Source: Bradyrhizobium manausense
GTDB lineage: Bacteria; Pseudomonadota; Alphaproteobacteria; Rhizobiales; Xanthobacteraceae
Assembly: GCF_018131105.1 (NCBI RefSeq)
Contig: NZ_JAFCJI010000002.1
Span: 558,001 to 622,000 of the forward strand
Reading direction: 5' to 3'
Length of the DNA stretch: 64,000 bases
Shown: in pieces, positions 62,802-64,000 of the stretch
Numbering within the stretch: position 1 is the first letter of the stretch
Layout: the number at the start of each line of letters is the position of its first letter
Position numbers and translations under genes: made by a program
The notes under the pieces: model-generated
What the model saw: only the letters and a program-made list of their open reading frames with translations
The model's database searches: none
What the model was told of the DNA's origin: nothing

Positions 62802-62814
62802 GGGGTCGCGGATC

Positions 62815-64000
62815 ATGATCTCGAAATTCTTCATCGAGCGGCCGGTCCTCTCGAACGTCATCGCACTGCTGATGATCCTGATCGGCGGCGTCGCACTATT
62901 CAACCTCGCAGTCGCGCAATATCCTGACGTCGTTCCGCCGACCGTGCAGGTGACGACGCGCTATCCCGGCGCCAGCGCCAGGACCGTGATCGACACCGTG
63001 GCACTGCCGATCGAGCAGCAGGTCAACGGTGTCGAGGACATGCTTTACATGCAGTCCTACAGCGGCTCCGACGGCACCTATACGCTGACGGTGACTTTCA
63101 AGATCGGCACCGATCTCAACTTCGCGCAGGTGCTGGTGCAGAACCGCGTCTCCAGCGCGCTGTCGCAATTGCCGCAATCCGTGCAGAACCAGGGCGTCAC
63201 GGTCCAGAAGAAATCGACCTCGATCCTGCTGTTCGTCACGCTGACCTCTCCGGACAAGAAATTCGACAGCCTTTACTTGAGCAACTACGCCACGATCAAC
63301 ATCCGTGACGAGCTCTCGCGACTGCCCGGCGTCGGCAACGTCACGGTGTTCGGCGCCGGCCAGTATTCGATGCGCGTCTGGCTTGATCCGAACAAGCTGC
63401 AGGTGCGTGGCCTGGTGCCACAGGACGTCATCAACGCGATCCAGCAACAGAGCCAGCAGGTCTCGGCCGGACAGGTCGGCGCGCCGCCGACGCCGCCGGG
63501 ACAGGCGTTCCAGTATACGCTCAACGTCAACGGCCGGCTCGACGACACCAGCCAGTTCGAAAACATCATCGTCAAGTCGGGCACCAGCGGCGATGTCACG
63601 CGCGTGCGCGACGTCGGATCGGTCGAGCTTGGCGCGCAGACCTACAGCCAGATCTTCTCGCTCAACAAGCAGCCGGCCACCGGCATCGGCGTGTTCCAGT
63701 CGCCCGGCGCCAACGCGCTCGAGGTCGAGAAAGCCGTCGAGAGGAAGATGGTGGAGCTCGCCAAGCGCTTTCCGGAAGGAATCAAATACGACACGCCGTT
63801 CGACACCACCAAGTTCGTGAACGCCTCGGTGCACGAGGTCTACATGACCCTGATCGAGGCCGGCCTGCTGGTGCTGGTCGTGATCCTGGTGTTCTTGCAG
63901 GACTGGCGCGCGATGCTGGTGCCCGCGACCACGGTGCCTGTCACCATCATCGGCGCGTTCGCGGCGATGGCGGCGCTCGGCTTCACCGTCAATATGTCGA
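62815..64000 (+). CDS. RND multidrug efflux pump (HAE1/AcrB-like), N-terminal part (cut by window end)
   Basis: Open from ATG 62815 to the window end, 395 codons of about 1050 expected. TM1 (FIERPVLSNVIALLMILIGG) and the first porter segments (AQYPDVVPPTVQVTTRYPGA, SYSGSDGTYTLTVTFKIGTD, QKKSTSILLFVTL) are AcrB type; TM2 onwards begins near residue 345 (LIEAGLLVLVVILVFLQDWR). It exports drugs, detergents or plant compounds by proton antiport. Co-transcribed with the adaptor gene; the outer-membrane factor is not in the window. Confidence 0.94.
   Translation, partial: MISKFFIERPVLSNVIALLMILIGGVALFNLAVAQYPDVVPPTVQVTTRYPGASARTVIDTVALPIEQQVNGVEDMLYMQSYSGSDGTYTLTVTFKIGTDLNFAQVLVQNRVSSALSQLPQSVQNQGVTVQKKSTSILLFVTLTSPDKKFDSLYLSNYATINIRDELSRLPGVGNVTVFGAGQYSMRVWLDPNKLQVRGLVPQDVINAIQQQSQQVSAGQVGAPPTPPGQAFQYTLNVNGRLDDTSQFENIIVKSGTSGDVTRVRDVGSVELGAQTYSQIFSLNKQPATGIGVFQSPGANALEVEKAVERKMVELAKRFPEGIKYDTPFDTTKFVNASVHEVYMTLIEAGLLVLVVILVFLQDWRAMLVPATTVPVTIIGAFAAMAALGFTVNMS

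Overview
The window is chromosomal DNA from a GC-rich alphaproteobacterium, most likely Bradyrhizobium or a close relative. The reasons are the high GC with strong third-position bias, the gene repertoire (Irr-type iron box at bacterioferritin, CtrA box, several rhizobial conserved small proteins), and many intergenic palindromic repeats of kinds I associate with Bradyrhizobium. There is no phage, insertion sequence, CRISPR array, tRNA or rRNA that I can see. The left edge cuts thiG and the right edge cuts an RND efflux pump gene.

Layout. 0-3.3 kb: thiamine biosynthesis (thiG end, thiE, thiC), closed by a strong terminator. 3.3-9.3 kb: a degenerate archaemetzincin-like exported protein, an HD-type hydrolase, a uracil-DNA-glycosylase-fold enzyme, two GST-like proteins, an SDR and a VOC protein, separated by palindromic repeats. 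9.3-16 kb: small exported proteins, a frameshifted ridA, a J-domain protein, an SDR, a free-standing FlbD-like Fis helix-turn-helix gene behind a CtrA box, a collagen-like protein, DUF2277 and an ArsR/SnoaL divergent pair. 16-20.9 kb: exported alpha/beta hydrolase, DoxX, PPOX flavoprotein, the bfd-bfr iron storage pair with an Irr box, and glycine-rich small exported proteins. 20.9-27.8 kb: ettA-mltB, a 2-hydroxyacid dehydrogenase, an L,D-transpeptidase with Pro-rich repeats and an anchored Pro/Ala-rich protein. 27.7-31.7 kb: two rhodanese proteins and a MoxR ATPase / CoxE-like VWA module. 31.7-32.6 kb: a gene-free block of repeats. 32.6-39 kb: GMC oxidoreductase, GNAT, SMP-30, AraC regulator and enolase-superfamily enzyme.

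39.2-47.8 kb is a complete six-gene uptake and catabolic operon (peptide-type ABC transporter, FAD amine oxidase, GhrA-like reductase) facing a divergent XRE-cupin regulator. 48-53 kb: hybrid histidine kinase, AraC regulator, cupin and flavin monooxygenase. 53-59 kb: TadG-like VWA protein, an exported protein of unknown function, a dihaem cytochrome c peroxidase and a secreted phosphoesterase. 59-64 kb: secreted alpha/beta hydrolase, an orphan amino-acid-type binding protein, and the start of an RND efflux operon.

The observations I consider most worth a second look are: the archaemetzincin-like protein that keeps the family frame but has lost the zinc ligands (3358-4161); the CtrA-boxed orphan FlbD-like DNA-binding domain (13152-13509); the exact 14-bp tandem duplication that breaks ridA (10398-10425); the cytoplasmic collagen-like protein with a polylysine tail (13621-14145); and the peptide-ABC/oxidase/reductase operon (39250-47818). 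All family assignments come from reading motifs by eye; no database search was run.
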